From: Gammaproteobacteria bacterium
GTDB lineage: Bacteria > Pseudomonadota > Gammaproteobacteria > GRL18
NCBI GenBank assembly: GCA_015231865.1
Contig: JADGAU010000020.1
Span: 1-32,699, forward strand
Length of the DNA: 32,699 nucleotides
Reading direction: 5' to 3'
The translations under genes were made by a program, and so were the position numbers. Position 1 is the stretch's first letter. Every line of letters starts with the position of its first letter. The notes beneath the pieces are model-generated. The model did no database searches. It saw nothing but the letters and a program-made list of their open reading frames with translations, and had not been told where the DNA came from. Shown here one piece after another: positions 1-12,210 of the stretch.

Positions 1-108
1 GGCATAAAGTTTTTCGGTATGATTACGCCCTTTGGCGGTTTGAGTTTTATCTTAGCCTGGCTAATATTTGCATTATCATTTTATAAAAATACTTCAAGAG
101 GAAATTAG
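1..108 (+). CDS. C-terminal end of a DUF423-family (YgdD-like) small membrane protein, 5' end outside the window
   Basis: An open frame enters from the left edge and stops with TAG at 106-108, one base before the mnmG start. The 35 visible residues contain an I-T-P-F-G-G-L-x-F-x-x-x-W stretch followed by a hydrophobic segment. This resembles the last transmembrane helix of the DUF423 family (E. coli YgdD), whose members are about 120-130 residues with four helices and no proven function. Only the tail is visible, so the family call rests on this short motif. The mnmG ribosome binding site lies inside its last codons, which suggests co-transcription. Confidence 0.5.
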   Translation, partial: GIKFFGMITPFGGLSFILAWLIFALSFYKNTSRGN

Positions 109-109
109 C

Positions 110-2026
110 ATGTTTTTTCAGCAACAATTTGATGTGATTGTCGTTGGTGGCGGGCATGCTGGAACTGAAGCAGCATTGGCATCTGCAAGAATGGGTGCAG
201 CTACTTTATTACTAAGCCATAATATTGAAACACTTGGACAGATGTCTTGTAATCCAGCGATTGGTGGTATTGGCAAGGGTCATTTAGTCAAAGAAATTGA
301 TGCTATGGGCGGTATTATGGGCAAGGCTGCCGATAAAGCCGGGATACAGTTTCGCCGGTTAAATGCATCTAAGGGTGCTGCTGTTCGGGCAACCAGGGCA
401 CAATCAGACCGTATTTTATATAAAGCGGCTATTCGACATGCTTTAGAAAATCAGGAAAACTTATCTCTGTTCCAACAGGCCGTTATCGATTTGGTCATGG
501 ATGGTGAAAAGTTAATTGGTGTTGAAACTGAAATGGGGCTTAAGTTTCATGCCAAAAAAGTGATTTTAACCGTTGGTACTTTTCTCGGTGGCAGAATACA
601 TATTGGTTTGGATAACTACCCAGGAGGCAGGGCAGGTGATCCCCCATCAAATAAATTATCGCAAAGACTTAGGGAAATGCCATTTAAAGTCGATCGTCTG
701 AAAACAGGAACACCAGCAAGAATTGATGCGCGTAGTATCGACTTTTCAAAAATGCAGGAACAACCTGGCGATACGCCTATTCCATCATTTTCATTTATGA
801 GTGAGGCATCCATTCACCCGCGTCAGATTTCCTGTTATATCACCCATACCAATGAACAAACCCATGATTTTATTCGCGAAGGTTTAGATCGTTCTCCCAT
901 GTATACAGGTGTGATTGAAGGTGTTGGTCCAAGGTATTGTCCTTCTATTGAAGATAAGATCCACCGTTTTGCAGATAAAAATTCACATCAGATATTTATT
1001 GAACCCGAAGGTTTGACAACACATGAAGTCTATCCAAATGGCATTTCAACCAGTTTGCCTTTTGATATTCAGGAAAAGTTTATACATTCAATCAAAGGAT
1101 TAGAGAATGCCTGGATTTTACGCCCGGGTTATGCGATAGAATATGATTTTTTTGATCCAAGAGATTTGTCTTCCAGTTTGGAAACCGCTCATGTCAAAGG
1201 TCTTTATTTTGCCGGGCAAATTAATGGCACAACTGGTTATGAAGAAGCAGCAGCACAAGGTTTAATTGCCGGTATTAATGCAGCTTTATCCGTTCAGGAA
1301 AAAGAAACCTGGTCACCCCTTCGAAGTGAAGCCTATATTGGGGTGATGATTGATGATTTAATTACCAAGGGTACTAATGAGCCATACCGTATGTTCACTT
1401 CAAGAGCAGAACATCGATTATTATTAAGAGAAGATAATGCCGACTTACGACTAACTGAACAAGCCTACTTATTTGGTTTAATAGATGATAAACGTTGGCA
1501 GTCTTTTTGTGATAAAAAAGAAGCGATTGAAAAGAATCTTGAGTTTTTAAGACAAACGAATGTACAGTCAGAAAAGCTAAGTCAGATTAGAAAAACAGAA
1601 GAAATCACTCAGGTACTTAAGCAGCCATTTAAAAAATATGCAACCATGTTTCAATTATTACAAAGACCTGATGTTGCTTATCGTGATTTAATCTCTTTAC
1701 TTGAACCTTTACAGCTCTCTGAAGAAGATAGATTACAATTGCCTGATACGGTGATTGAGCAGGTTGAAATACAATGTAAATATGATGGTTATATTAAACG
1801 CCAGTCAGATGAAGTTGAAAAATTGCAGCGTTATGAAAACAAGAAGATTCCAGAGAAATTTGATTATCATCAAATAACATCATTATCAAATGAGGTGATT
1901 GAAAAACTTATCAAAGCAAGACCAGAAACGATTGGTCAGGCAAGTAGAATTTCGGGTGTTACGCCAGCTGCTATATCATTACTTTTAGTATACTTAAAGA
2001 AACATTCACACATTAAACCAATATGA
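110..2026 (+). CDS. mnmG: tRNA uridine-5-carboxymethylaminomethyl modification enzyme MnmG (GidA)
   Basis: MnmG is the FAD subunit of the MnmE-MnmG complex, which installs the carboxymethylaminomethyl group on U34 of tRNAs reading NNA/NNG codons, using NADH and a folate one-carbon unit. The 638-residue product matches the usual length of about 630. The dinucleotide-binding motif G-G-G-H-A-G is at residues 13-18, the family signature G-G-R-A-G-D-P-P-S is near residue 180, and the C-terminal helical MnmE-binding domain is complete. An in-frame ATG exists 42 bases upstream, but the start at 110 has an AGAGGA site at 97-102 and begins directly before the FAD fold. The gene overlaps rsmG by four bases (ATGA), the common gidA-gidB arrangement. 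Confidence 0.97.
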   Translation: MFFQQQFDVIVVGGGHAGTEAALASARMGAATLLLSHNIETLGQMSCNPAIGGIGKGHLVKEIDAMGGIMGKAADKAGIQFRRLNASKGAAVRATRAQSDRILYKAAIRHALENQENLSLFQQAVIDLVMDGEKLIGVETEMGLKFHAKKVILTVGTFLGGRIHIGLDNYPGGRAGDPPSNKLSQRLREMPFKVDRLKTGTPARIDARSIDFSKMQEQPGDTPIPSFSFMSEASIHPRQISCYITHTNEQTHDFIREGLDRSPMYTGVIEGVGPRYCPSIEDKIHRFADKNSHQIFIEPEGLTTHEVYPNGISTSLPFDIQEKFIHSIKGLENAWILRPGYAIEYDFFDPRDLSSSLETAHVKGLYFAGQINGTTGYEEAAAQGLIAGINAALSVQEKETWSPLRSEAYIGVMIDDLITKGTNEPYRMFTSRAEHRLLLREDNADLRLTEQAYLFGLIDDKRWQSFCDKKEAIEKNLEFLRQTNVQSEKLSQIRKTEEITQVLKQPFKKYATMFQLLQRPDVAYRDLISLLEPLQLSEEDRLQLPDTVIEQVEIQCKYDGYIKRQSDEVEKLQRYENKKIPEKFDYHQITSLSNEVIEKLIKARPETIGQASRISGVTPAAISLLLVYLKKHSHIKPI

Positions 2027-2679
2027 TTTCTAATCATTTACAAAATTTCTTTACAGAAGGGCTGACTGCTCAGGGTGTCTCTTATACTCAGGAACAAATA
2101 GATGCTTGTTTCAGCTATGTTGAATTGTTACAGAAATGGAATAAAGTATTTAATCTAACGTCGATAATAGATACAAAAGAAATTATTCAATTGCATTTAT
2201 TAGATTCGTTGTCTATTGTGCCACAATTGATTAAAGACTGTGAGTTTGAACAACACAATATTCAAGTAGCTGATGTTGGTACTGGAGCAGGTCTTCCTGG
2301 AATCCCATTATCAATCTTTTTTCCAGAAAATTATTTTACCTTGATTGATGCCAGAGATAAGAAAATAAAATTTCTAAATCAAGTAAAAGCAACGCTGAAT
2401 TTACATAATATTCAGCCGCTACATGCACGTGTTGAAACAATTCATCCGGAAATAACTTTTGATTTAGTGGTTACAAGAGCATTTTCATCAATGAAAGATA
2501 TGTTAGAAATAACACAACATTTATGTCATACTAATGGACTTTTTCTGGCTATGAAAGGGCGTTTGCCTAATGAGAATTTAGCAGAAATCCCAACCAATAT
2601 TAAATGGCTAAAAACTGAGGAAGTATCTGTTTATGAGCTCGATGCAAATCGGTGTACAGTGCTTTTTCGTAAGCTTTAA
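2023..2679 (+). CDS. rsmG: 16S rRNA (guanine527-N7)-methyltransferase RsmG (GidB)
   Basis: RsmG methylates N7 of G527 in the 530 loop of 16S rRNA using S-adenosylmethionine. Its loss gives low-level streptomycin resistance in many bacteria. The 218-residue protein has the Rossmann SAM-binding motif [10 protein letters not shown] at about 84-93, the N-terminal helix with the N-K-x-x-N-L-T motif near 40-46, and a later V-T-R-A-F segment near 158 typical of the family. Length is normal. The start codon overlaps the mnmG stop (ATGA), so the two are translationally coupled. parA follows after a 25-base gap. Confidence 0.96.
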   Translation: MISNHLQNFFTEGLTAQGVSYTQEQIDACFSYVELLQKWNKVFNLTSIIDTKEIIQLHLLDSLSIVPQLIKDCEFEQHNIQVADVGTGAGLPGIPLSIFFPENYFTLIDARDKKIKFLNQVKATLNLHNIQPLHARVETIHPEITFDLVVTRAFSSMKDMLEITQHLCHTNGLFLAMKGRLPNENLAEIPTNIKWLKTEEVSVYELDANRCTVLFRKL

Positions 2680-2704
2680 TTGACATGTTAAGTGAATTTT
2701 ATTT

Positions 2705-3487
2705 ATGTCTAGAGTGATTGCAATAGCAAATCAGAAAGGTGGTGTTGGTAAAACAACCACAAGTATTAATTTAGCAGCAGCATTAGCGGCAACAAAACGT
2801 AAGATCTTGTTATTTGATCTGGATCCGCAAGGCAATGCAACAACAGGAAGCGGTGTTCATCTTGAAGAAGATGATGCTAATAGCTATGATGTATTGATTG
2901 ATGAAATGCCAATTTCTGAGATGCGCCATGTAATCAATAACCAGGATGGTACAAGTTATGATGTCGTAGCTACCAATGGTGATCTAACGGCTGCTGAAGT
3001 TGAGTTAATGAATAAATTGGATAGAGAAAGACAATTACTCTATCGTTTAAAAGCAATTAAAGATGAATACGATTATATTTTAATCGATTGTCCTCCTTCG
3101 CTTAGCATGTTAACCATTAATGCGATGGTTGCTGCTGATAGTGTGTTAATCCCGATGCAGTGTGAGTATTATGCTCTGGAAGGTTTAACTGCTTTACAGA
3201 ATACCATTCAAAGTGTGCAGCAAACCTTAAACCCTGAGCTTAGAATAGAGGGATTACTAAGAACCATGTATGATCCCCGAAATCGTTTAGCCACAGAAGT
3301 ATCCAGACAATTAGTTAAATTTTTTGGTGATAAAGTTTATCGAAGTGTTATTCCCAGGAATGTGCGTTTAGCAGAAGCACCGAGTCATGGAGTGGCAATT
3401 ATTAATTATGAAAAACAATCGAAAGGTTCAAAAGCATATTTAGCTTTAGCCGGTGAAATTGTTCGTCGAGAAGAAGAGTTACTATAA
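2705..3487 (+). CDS. parA: Chromosome-partitioning ATPase ParA (Soj)
   Basis: This is a Walker-type ATPase that binds DNA nonspecifically in the ATP dimer form. It moves the ParB-parS complex and so segregates the origin region. The deviant Walker A box K-G-G-V-G-K-T-T is at residues 11-18, with both the signature lysine (Lys11) and the P-loop lysine (Lys16). The Walker A' motif (D-L-D-P-Q-G-N) lies near 38-44 and Walker B (I-L-I-D-C-P-P) near 121. At 260 residues it lacks the N-terminal helix-turn-helix of plasmid ParA proteins, so it is the short chromosomal form. It sits in the conserved gidA-gidB-parA-parB block usually near oriC and is followed at once by parB. Confidence 0.96.
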   Translation: MSRVIAIANQKGGVGKTTTSINLAAALAATKRKILLFDLDPQGNATTGSGVHLEEDDANSYDVLIDEMPISEMRHVINNQDGTSYDVVATNGDLTAAEVELMNKLDRERQLLYRLKAIKDEYDYILIDCPPSLSMLTINAMVAADSVLIPMQCEYYALEGLTALQNTIQSVQQTLNPELRIEGLLRTMYDPRNRLATEVSRQLVKFFGDKVYRSVIPRNVRLAEAPSHGVAIINYEKQSKGSKAYLALAGEIVRREEELL

Positions 3488-3488
3488 T

Positions 3489-4430
3489 ATGGCAGCAAAG
3501 AAACGTGGATTAGGCCGGGGACTTGATGCTTTACTACGAACTAATAATGACAATTCAAGTAGTGCTGCTAGTGTCAGTGCACCAGCTAAGCGTCAAGTAA
3601 AAATAGAATCAACAGCAGAACTAACTGCCCAGGAACCTGTCGATGGTGATCTGAAACAACTTGCAATTGAATTAATGCAACCTGGTGTTTATCAGCCACG
3701 TATTGATATGCACGCTGCAGCTTTGGAAGAACTAGCAGAATCAATTAAATCTCAAGGTATTATTCAGCCAGTTATTGTCAGAAGAATATCCTCTTTAGAA
3801 GAGAATGAAAAACGATATGAAATAATTGCCGGAGAAAGGCGTTGGCGTGCAGCACAGATGGCTGGACTCGATAATATTCCTGCCATTATAAGGGATGTTA
3901 CAGACAAAGAAACCATCGCCATGGCGTTAATAGAAAATATTCAGAGAGAAGATTTAAATCCCATTGAAGAAGCTAATTCTATTAAACGACTAATCAAAGA
4001 ATTTAATATGACTCATCAGGGGGCGGCTGATGCAGTTGGCCGTTCACGAACCGCTGTTTCGAATTTGTTGCGATTATTAGATCTAGATCCAGAAACAAAA
4101 ACCTTGCTGGAAAATGGCGATTTAGAAATGGGGCATGCCAGAGCGTTATTATCACTAGGACAAGAAATTCAATATGAAACCGCAAAACAGGTAATTTCTC
4201 AGGAATTATCCGTAAGAGAAACAGAAAAGTTTATCAAGCGTCTCTTAAATCCCAAAGAGAAAGTGCAACCGCAACAGCCCGATCCGGATATTATATCTTT
4301 ACAGCAAAAGCTATCTGAGCAATTGGCCACTAAAGTTCAATTCAAACATAGTAAAAAAGGCAAGGGAAGTTTAATTATTTCCTATAATACTTTAGATGAA
4401 TTAGATGGTATCTTGAATCATATTCAATAA
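3489..4430 (+). CDS. parB: Chromosome-partitioning protein ParB (Spo0J), parS-binding CTPase
   Basis: ParB binds centromere-like parS sites, spreads as a CTP-dependent sliding clamp and acts as cargo for ParA. The start at 3489 gives a 313-residue protein opening with the typical K-K-R-G-L-G-R-G-L-D-A-L-L segment. An upstream in-frame start at 3453 lies inside parA and was discarded. The ParB/Srx CTP-binding region contains the G-E-R-R-W-R-A motif near residue 116 and the arginine-rich E-N-I-Q-R-E-D-L-N-P box near 147. A helix-turn-helix follows at about 170-195, and the C-terminal dimerisation region is complete. Only one base separates the parA stop from the ParB ATG. I found no clear parS copy in the window. 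Confidence 0.95.
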   Translation: MAAKKRGLGRGLDALLRTNNDNSSSAASVSAPAKRQVKIESTAELTAQEPVDGDLKQLAIELMQPGVYQPRIDMHAAALEELAESIKSQGIIQPVIVRRISSLEENEKRYEIIAGERRWRAAQMAGLDNIPAIIRDVTDKETIAMALIENIQREDLNPIEEANSIKRLIKEFNMTHQGAADAVGRSRTAVSNLLRLLDLDPETKTLLENGDLEMGHARALLSLGQEIQYETAKQVISQELSVRETEKFIKRLLNPKEKVQPQQPDPDIISLQQKLSEQLATKVQFKHSKKGKGSLIISYNTLDELDGILNHIQ

Positions 4431-4735
4431 TTTATTGTCATAATATTTAACTAAGAATCGGCAAATTAGACCTGATAAGTCAGAATTCCTAGCTGCATAT
4501 GAAAATATTAGCAGTATACGATTTTCTATTATAAATATTTTCAATAGTAAAAATTAAATTATTTTTTTATTTTTATATAGTTCAAAATTTGCTTATAACA
4601 AGCTGTATAAGATGATATGAAGGATATTATGAAATAATTTAATATTGCGTTAAAAACATATTACCGATATAATTCCCACTGTTTTTTTGGTATTTAAAGG
4701 TTAGTAAGTTAAGGCCATTGTTTTGGATTAGTTGT
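4431..4735. other. Intergenic region between parB and atpI
   Basis: This 305-base stretch is very AT-rich and holds no convincing gene; the open frame on the opposite strand at 4639-4881 is a shadow. Its first half shows no strong terminator for the par operon. The second half contains the predicted sigma70-type promoter of the ATP synthase operon at 4645-4673. Confidence 0.7.
4645..4673 (+). promoter_or_regulatory. Predicted sigma70 promoter of the ATP synthase operon
   Basis: A perfect -10 hexamer TATAAT at 4668-4673 is preceded, after exactly 17 bases, by TTGCGT at 4645-4650, which keeps the TTG of the -35 consensus. Transcription would start near 4680, about 55 bases before the preferred atpI start. 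No other equally good promoter is visible between parB and atpI. Confidence 0.6.
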
Positions 4736-5143
4736 ATGAAATTTGCTGGCTTAGTTCTTAAAAAAACGGTTAAAAAGTTATTGATAAAACAACTGATATT
4801 TAGCCTGATAGTTGCTATAATCGGTTTTTTTATAGGTGGATTAACAGCCTTGTTGGCAGCACTATACGGTGGCTTGATCACGATAGTTGGTACTATATTG
4901 ATGTCAAACCATGTGTATCGAGCAGCAAAGGTTTCTTCTGCTAGCAGTCGTAAACAGCAAGGTTACATTGAAATTTATCTGGGTGTTATAAAAAAATTTG
5001 TTGCAACCTTAATGCTGTTTGCACTGGGAATTGCAATTTTAGGATTATCACCTGGAATGATGGTTATCAGCTTTATTGTGACTCAATTTAGCTACTTATT
5101 TAATCAGGTTGATACTTCATATTCAAAAGTAAATGCTAGATAA
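4736..5143 (+). CDS. atpI: ATP synthase accessory protein AtpI (subunit I)
   Basis: AtpI is a small membrane protein that helps assemble the c-ring and may take part in Mg2+ supply. It is not essential for ATP synthesis. The 135-residue product has four predicted transmembrane helices. The A-A-L-Y-G-G-L-I motif near residues 40-47 is characteristic of gammaproteobacterial AtpI. The start is uncertain: ATG at 4736 gives a normal basic N-terminus, while TTG at 4718 would add six residues and sits only three bases after an AAGG, too close for a good ribosome site. It is the first gene of the atp operon, and position supports the call as much as sequence does. Confidence 0.85.
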   Translation: MKFAGLVLKKTVKKLLIKQLIFSLIVAIIGFFIGGLTALLAALYGGLITIVGTILMSNHVYRAAKVSSASSRKQQGYIEIYLGVIKKFVATLMLFALGIAILGLSPGMMVISFIVTQFSYLFNQVDTSYSKVNAR

Positions 5144-5190
5144 TAGAAGGCTTAACTGTGGTGATTTTTTTTATCAGATTTACTTTTTAG

Positions 5191-6048
<858 letters not shown>

Positions 6049-6080
6049 AAATTAATTTTATATCTTACTAGGAGAAAAAA

Positions 6081-6362
6081 ATGGAAGCAGCAATGGCCTC
6101 GGTATATGGAAGCACTGCAATTGCAGTTGGTATCATCTTAGCGGCAGCTGGTTTAGGTTCGGCTTTAGGTTGGGGTTTAATTTGTTCTAAGTTTCTTGAA
6201 GGAATTGCGAGACAACCTGAAATGCGTCCTCAGTTAATGGGACAAATGCTATTCACAGGTGGTTTAATGGAAGCATTTCCAATGATCGTTCTAGGTATGG
6301 CAATGTGGTTTGTATTTGCTAATCCATTTGCAGCAGCAGTTCAGGCAGCAGTTGGCGCTTAA
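6081..6362 (+). CDS. atpE: F-type ATP synthase subunit c (proteolipid)
   Basis: Subunit c forms the rotating membrane ring. The 93-residue hairpin has two hydrophobic helices joined by the polar loop R-Q-P at 44-46. The ion-binding carboxylate is Glu64 (G-L-M-E-A-F-P-M) instead of the aspartate of E. coli. The residue after it is alanine and the helix-1 glutamine of Na+-type rings is not evident, so a proton-driven ring is likely. A strong GGAG at 6071-6074 fits the high stoichiometry needed. A hairpin follows in the spacer to atpF. Confidence 0.96.
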   Translation: MEAAMASVYGSTAIAVGIILAAAGLGSALGWGLICSKFLEGIARQPEMRPQLMGQMLFTGGLMEAFPMIVLGMAMWFVFANPFAAAVQAAVGA

Positions 6363-6373
6363 TTGCTAAGATA

Positions 6374-6400
6374 TGAGATGGGACTTTAAAACCTATCTCA
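6374..6400 (+). other. Hairpin in the atpE-atpF spacer
   Basis: TGAGATGGG (6374-6382) can pair with CCTATCTCA (6392-6400), giving nine pairs with one G-U and a nine-base loop. No T-run follows, so it is not a standard terminator. In other atp operons, structure around atpE affects mRNA stability or translation of the c subunit. A similar role here is inference. Confidence 0.45.
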
Positions 6401-6474
6401 ATATTGATTCATGCTTGCTAATGTATGGTTTTTCAGGCAATTGTGGTTTCAGTAATTATATTGGGGTTTAACGA

Positions 6475-6945
6475 ATGAGTATCACAGCAACATTAATCGG
6501 ACAAATGTTAACATTTGCTGTATTAGTTTGGTTTATAAATAAAACACTATGGGGTCCAATGACAAAGATGTTAGCGGATCGCAAAGAAAAAATTGCAGAT
6601 GGTTTGGCGATGGCAGAGCGTGCTCAGCATGAACATGAATTAGCTCAAAAAGATGCTGTTAAGCACATAAAAGAAGCAAAAGCTGAAGCTGCTAAAATTA
6701 TCGCCCAGGCTCAAAAGAGATCATTAGAAATTATTGAAGATGCAAAGGTTGATGCTAAGGAAGAAGGTGAACGTCTTATTAAATCAGCTGAAGCAACTAT
6801 TGAACTTGAAAAAGAGCAGGCTAAAGAAGAACTCCGTCATAAAGTCGTTGATATTTCTATAGCAGCTGCATCAAGAATAATTAAAAAGGAAGTTGATGCA
6901 GATACTCATGGTGCTATTTTAAAGGATGTTGTTGGCCAGATATAA
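6475..6945 (+). CDS. atpF: F-type ATP synthase subunit b
   Basis: Subunit b is the peripheral stalk that holds F1 against F0. The 156-residue product has one N-terminal membrane helix (I-G-Q-M-L-T-F-A-V-L-V-W-F) followed by a long charged, alanine- and glutamate-rich coiled coil with the typical R-K-E-K-I-A-D-G-L segment. Length matches E. coli subunit b (156). The ATG at 6475 has a GGGG stretch at 6464-6467 as a probable ribosome site. Confidence 0.96.
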   Translation: MSITATLIGQMLTFAVLVWFINKTLWGPMTKMLADRKEKIADGLAMAERAQHEHELAQKDAVKHIKEAKAEAAKIIAQAQKRSLEIIEDAKVDAKEEGERLIKSAEATIELEKEQAKEELRHKVVDISIAAASRIIKKEVDADTHGAILKDVVGQI

Positions 6946-7003
6946 CAAGCTATATCTTACACTCGACATATAATATATTTTAAATATTAGGTTTATAAAA
7001 TCT

Positions 7004-7552
7004 ATGGCTGAAAAACAAACACTTTCCCGTCCATATGCAAAAGCAATTTTTGATATGGCTGTTCAGGATTCAGAAGAGCAGTTATGGGTTGAACGTTTAG
7101 AGCTACTCACTCAGATAGTTATAAATGAGTCAATCCATGAGTTGGTTAATAACTCTGAATCAGGTGAAGATAAAATCTTAGAACTATTATTCTCACTGGC
7201 AGAAGAAATATCAAAAACAGCACTAGATGATAAATCAAAGAATTTGATCAAGATTCTTGCTGCCAACAAAAAAATTACAATAATTCCAACTATAACTGAA
7301 ATGTATTTAGAATTATTTAAAGATAGTCAGGGTATTTTAGAAGCTGAAGTTAGCTCTGCATTTTCAATTAATGATGAGCAAAAGAAAAGTATCATAGATG
7401 CGCTAACAAAAAAATATAATAGAGAAGTAACTGTTAATATAGTAATCGATGAATCATTAGTAGCGGGAATAATAATCCGCATTGGTGATGAAGTTATTGA
7501 TGGCTCAGTAAATACTCGATTAAAAACATTAGCCAGAACCCTTTTACGTTAA
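7004..7552 (+). CDS. atpH: F-type ATP synthase subunit delta
   Basis: Delta sits on top of the alpha-beta hexamer and joins it to the b-subunit stalk. The 182-residue protein begins with the family pattern R-P-Y-A-K-A-I-F near residues 9-16. It ends with the conserved I-I-R-I-G-D-E-V-I-D-G-S-V-N-T-R-L-K segment. Length agrees with E. coli delta (177). The ribosome binding site in front of the ATG is weak, and the AT-rich spacers on both sides are longer than in E. coli, but the position between atpF and atpA is standard. Confidence 0.95.
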   Translation: MAEKQTLSRPYAKAIFDMAVQDSEEQLWVERLELLTQIVINESIHELVNNSESGEDKILELLFSLAEEISKTALDDKSKNLIKILAANKKITIIPTITEMYLELFKDSQGILEAEVSSAFSINDEQKKSIIDALTKKYNREVTVNIVIDESLVAGIIIRIGDEVIDGSVNTRLKTLARTLLR

Positions 7553-7641
7553 TTAAGAGCGCATTAATTACAGTATATTAATTTAAAGTTCATTAATTTA
7601 TTTTATTATTTAAGATCAGAGAAGATTAAGAGGAATACATA

Positions 7642-9183
7642 ATGCAGTTAAATCCATCAGAAATAAGTGATCTGATAAAAAGTCGCATTGAAAAATTCGA
7701 TGTAACTAGTGAAGCCACCACAGAAGGTAGTGTCGTTAGTTTATCTGACGGTATTGCTCTCATACATGGTCTTAAAGATGTTATGTCAGGTGAAATGATT
7801 GAGTTTCCAGGAGATGTTTTTGGACTGGCATTAAATCTTGAGCAAGATTCTGTTGGTGCAGTTATCCTGGGTGATTACAAACAAATCTCTGAAGGTGATA
7901 AAGTTAAGTGTACCGGTAAAATTCTTGAAGTTCCTGTGGGTGATAATTTAATGGGACGTGTTGTCGACTCTCTTGGACAGCCAATTGATGGCAAAGGACC
8001 GGTAGAAGCAGCAGGATATGAACCAATTGAAAAAATCGCACCTGGTGTAATTTCAAGAAAATCAGTTGACCAGCCAGTACAGACTGGTCTTAAGTCGATT
8101 GATGCAATGGTTCCAATTGGACGTGGACAGCGTGAATTAATTATTGGTGATAGACAGACAGGTAAAACAGCAGTAGCGGTTGATGCAATTATCAATCAAA
8201 AAGATACTGGAATTAAATGTATCTATGTGGCCGTTGGACAAAAAGCATCTAGTATTGCTTCTGTGGTTAGAAAGCTAGAAGAATTTGGTGCCATGGAAAA
8301 TACAATCGTTGTTGCAGCTTCTGCATCTGATGCGGCAGCTATGCAATATATTGCACCATATACGGGTTGTACAATGGGTGAATATTTCCGTGACAGAGGC
8401 GAAGATGCTTTAATCATCTATGATGATTTAACAAAACAAGCATGGGCATATCGTCAAGTTTCTTTATTATTACGTCGCCCACCAGGTCGTGAAGCTTACC
8501 CGGGTGATGTCTTCTACCTTCACTCAAGACTTTTAGAGCGTGCTTCAAGAATTAGTTCAGAAGAAGTAGAGAAAAGAACTAATGGTGAAGTTAAAGGTAA
8601 AACAGGTTCATTAACTGCCCTACCAATCATTGAAACACAAGCGGGCGATGTATCTGCATTCGTACCTACCAATGTAATTTCAATTACAGATGGACAAATC
8701 TTCTTAGAAACTGATTTGTTTAACTCAGGCATACGTCCAGCAATTAATGCTGGTTTGTCAGTATCTCGTGTAGGTGGTGCTGCACAAACTAAAATTATTA
8801 AGAAACTGGGTGGTGGTGTCCGTCTTGACTTAGCTCAATATCGTGAATTAGCTGCATTTGCTCAGTTTGCATCAGATTTAGACGATGCAACACGTAAGCA
8901 AATTGAACGTGGTCAGCGTGTTACTGAACTAATGAAGCAGGAACAATATAAGCCAATGACTATTGCTCAGTTAGCAGTTTCTTTATATGCTGCAAACAAT
9001 GGATTCCTGGATGATATAGAGCCAAAGAAAGTTACTGATTTTGAAGCTGCTCTACAAGATTATATGTTCTCTAGTGCTACAGAATTAATGGATAAAATTA
9101 ATTCAACAGGTGACTATAATGATGAAATTGATAAATCATTAAACTCTGCAATTGAAAACTTCAAGAAAACCAGTTCATGGTAA
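7642..9183 (+). CDS. atpA: F-type ATP synthase subunit alpha
   Basis: Alpha carries the non-catalytic nucleotide sites of F1. The 513-residue protein has the same length as E. coli AtpA. The N-terminal helix that contacts delta (Q-L-N-P-S-E-I-S) is present. The P-loop G-D-R-Q-T-G-K-T is near residue 170. The arginine-finger region is in the segment S-I-T-D-G-Q-I-F through S-R-V-G-G-A-A-Q near 345-375. AAGAGGA at 7629-7635 supports the ATG. Confidence 0.98.
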   Translation: MQLNPSEISDLIKSRIEKFDVTSEATTEGSVVSLSDGIALIHGLKDVMSGEMIEFPGDVFGLALNLEQDSVGAVILGDYKQISEGDKVKCTGKILEVPVGDNLMGRVVDSLGQPIDGKGPVEAAGYEPIEKIAPGVISRKSVDQPVQTGLKSIDAMVPIGRGQRELIIGDRQTGKTAVAVDAIINQKDTGIKCIYVAVGQKASSIASVVRKLEEFGAMENTIVVAASASDAAAMQYIAPYTGCTMGEYFRDRGEDALIIYDDLTKQAWAYRQVSLLLRRPPGREAYPGDVFYLHSRLLERASRISSEEVEKRTNGEVKGKTGSLTALPIIETQAGDVSAFVPTNVISITDGQIFLETDLFNSGIRPAINAGLSVSRVGGAAQTKIIKKLGGGVRLDLAQYRELAAFAQFASDLDDATRKQIERGQRVTELMKQEQYKPMTIAQLAVSLYAANNGFLDDIEPKKVTDFEAALQDYMFSSATELMDKINSTGDYNDEIDKSLNSAIENFKKTSSW

Positions 9184-9254
9184 TCCTTGTTATTTTGAAA
9201 TTAAAAGATATTTTGTAATCGAACAATAAACTTATGCAGAATTTAGGATAAGAA

Positions 9255-11566
<2,312 letters not shown>

Positions 11567-11640
11567 TAAATTTTTGGCTATATCTGTGATCATTGCTCTA
11601 AAGATCATGGCTATATAATAATTTGTAAAAGGAGATAGTT

Positions 11641-12072
11641 GTGGCTATCACAATGCATTTAAATATTGTTAGTGCCGAAGAAGAAATTTATTCTAACCCG
11701 GCTGAAATGGTCATAGTGCCTGGAAGTGCTGGTGAGTTAGGTATTTTACCCCAACACGCTCAATTACTATCCAGCCTAAAACCAGGTGAGGTCATTATCA
11801 CTAAACCTGGTGGAGAACAACAAAGTATTTTTATTTCAGGTGGTATTGTTGAAGTTCAGCCACATGTTGTAACGGTTCTGTCAGATACAGCAATCCGTGA
11901 AGACGATCTTGATAAAGAAAAAGCAGAGCAGGCAAAACAACACGCTGAAGAAATACTAAACTCTTCTGAAGGTCTGGATGATCATGATTTAGTTAAAGCA
12001 CAAGCAGAACTATTACAAGCAATAGAGCAATTAAAACTTATTGATAAATTAAGAAACAAACGTTCACATTAA
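11641..12072 (+). CDS. atpC: F-type ATP synthase subunit epsilon
   Basis: Epsilon joins gamma to the c-ring and can inhibit ATP hydrolysis through its C-terminal helices. The 143-residue product contains the G-E-L-G-I-L-P-Q-H-A motif near residues 30-39 and two C-terminal helices. It starts with GTG, supported by AAGGAG just upstream (11629-11634). It closes the atp operon, and a perfect inverted repeat follows before glmU. Confidence 0.96.
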   Translation: MAITMHLNIVSAEEEIYSNPAEMVIVPGSAGELGILPQHAQLLSSLKPGEVIITKPGGEQQSIFISGGIVEVQPHVVTVLSDTAIREDDLDKEKAEQAKQHAEEILNSSEGLDDHDLVKAQAELLQAIEQLKLIDKLRNKRSH

Positions 12073-12104
12073 CTATTTTATTCCTTAAATATTTAGTTCC
12101 TGAA

Positions 12105-12146
12105 TTTCTATACCAATGTCAGCGTAAAGCAACATTGGTATAGAAA
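12105..12146. repeat. Perfect 15-bp inverted repeat between atpC and glmU
   Basis: TTTCTATACCAATGT (12105-12119) is exactly complementary to 12132-12146, with a 12-base loop. It lies 33 bases after atpC and 65 before glmU. No T-run follows on either strand, so it is not a canonical intrinsic terminator, although it could attenuate transcription or protect mRNA ends. It may be a copy of a dispersed palindromic repeat. Confidence 0.7.
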
Positions 12147-12210
12147 AATAAATAAAGCGGTGAGAATAATTCTACTGCAAATTTAAATAATTCCATATTA
12201 AATTCTAATT

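Noticed and set aside
2425-2445. CACGTGTTGAAACA inside rsmG, considered as a parS site
   Set aside because: Only one half is similar, and it is shifted by inserted bases; the left arm does not match.
4718-4735. TTG start for AtpI
   Set aside because: The possible ribosome site is only three bases away and ATG at 4736 gives a normal protein, although TTG cannot be excluded.
11567-11640. Two copies of GGCTATAT and of GATCAT in the atpD-atpC spacer
   Set aside because: Short direct repeats in an AT-rich spacer with no stable structure or known site.
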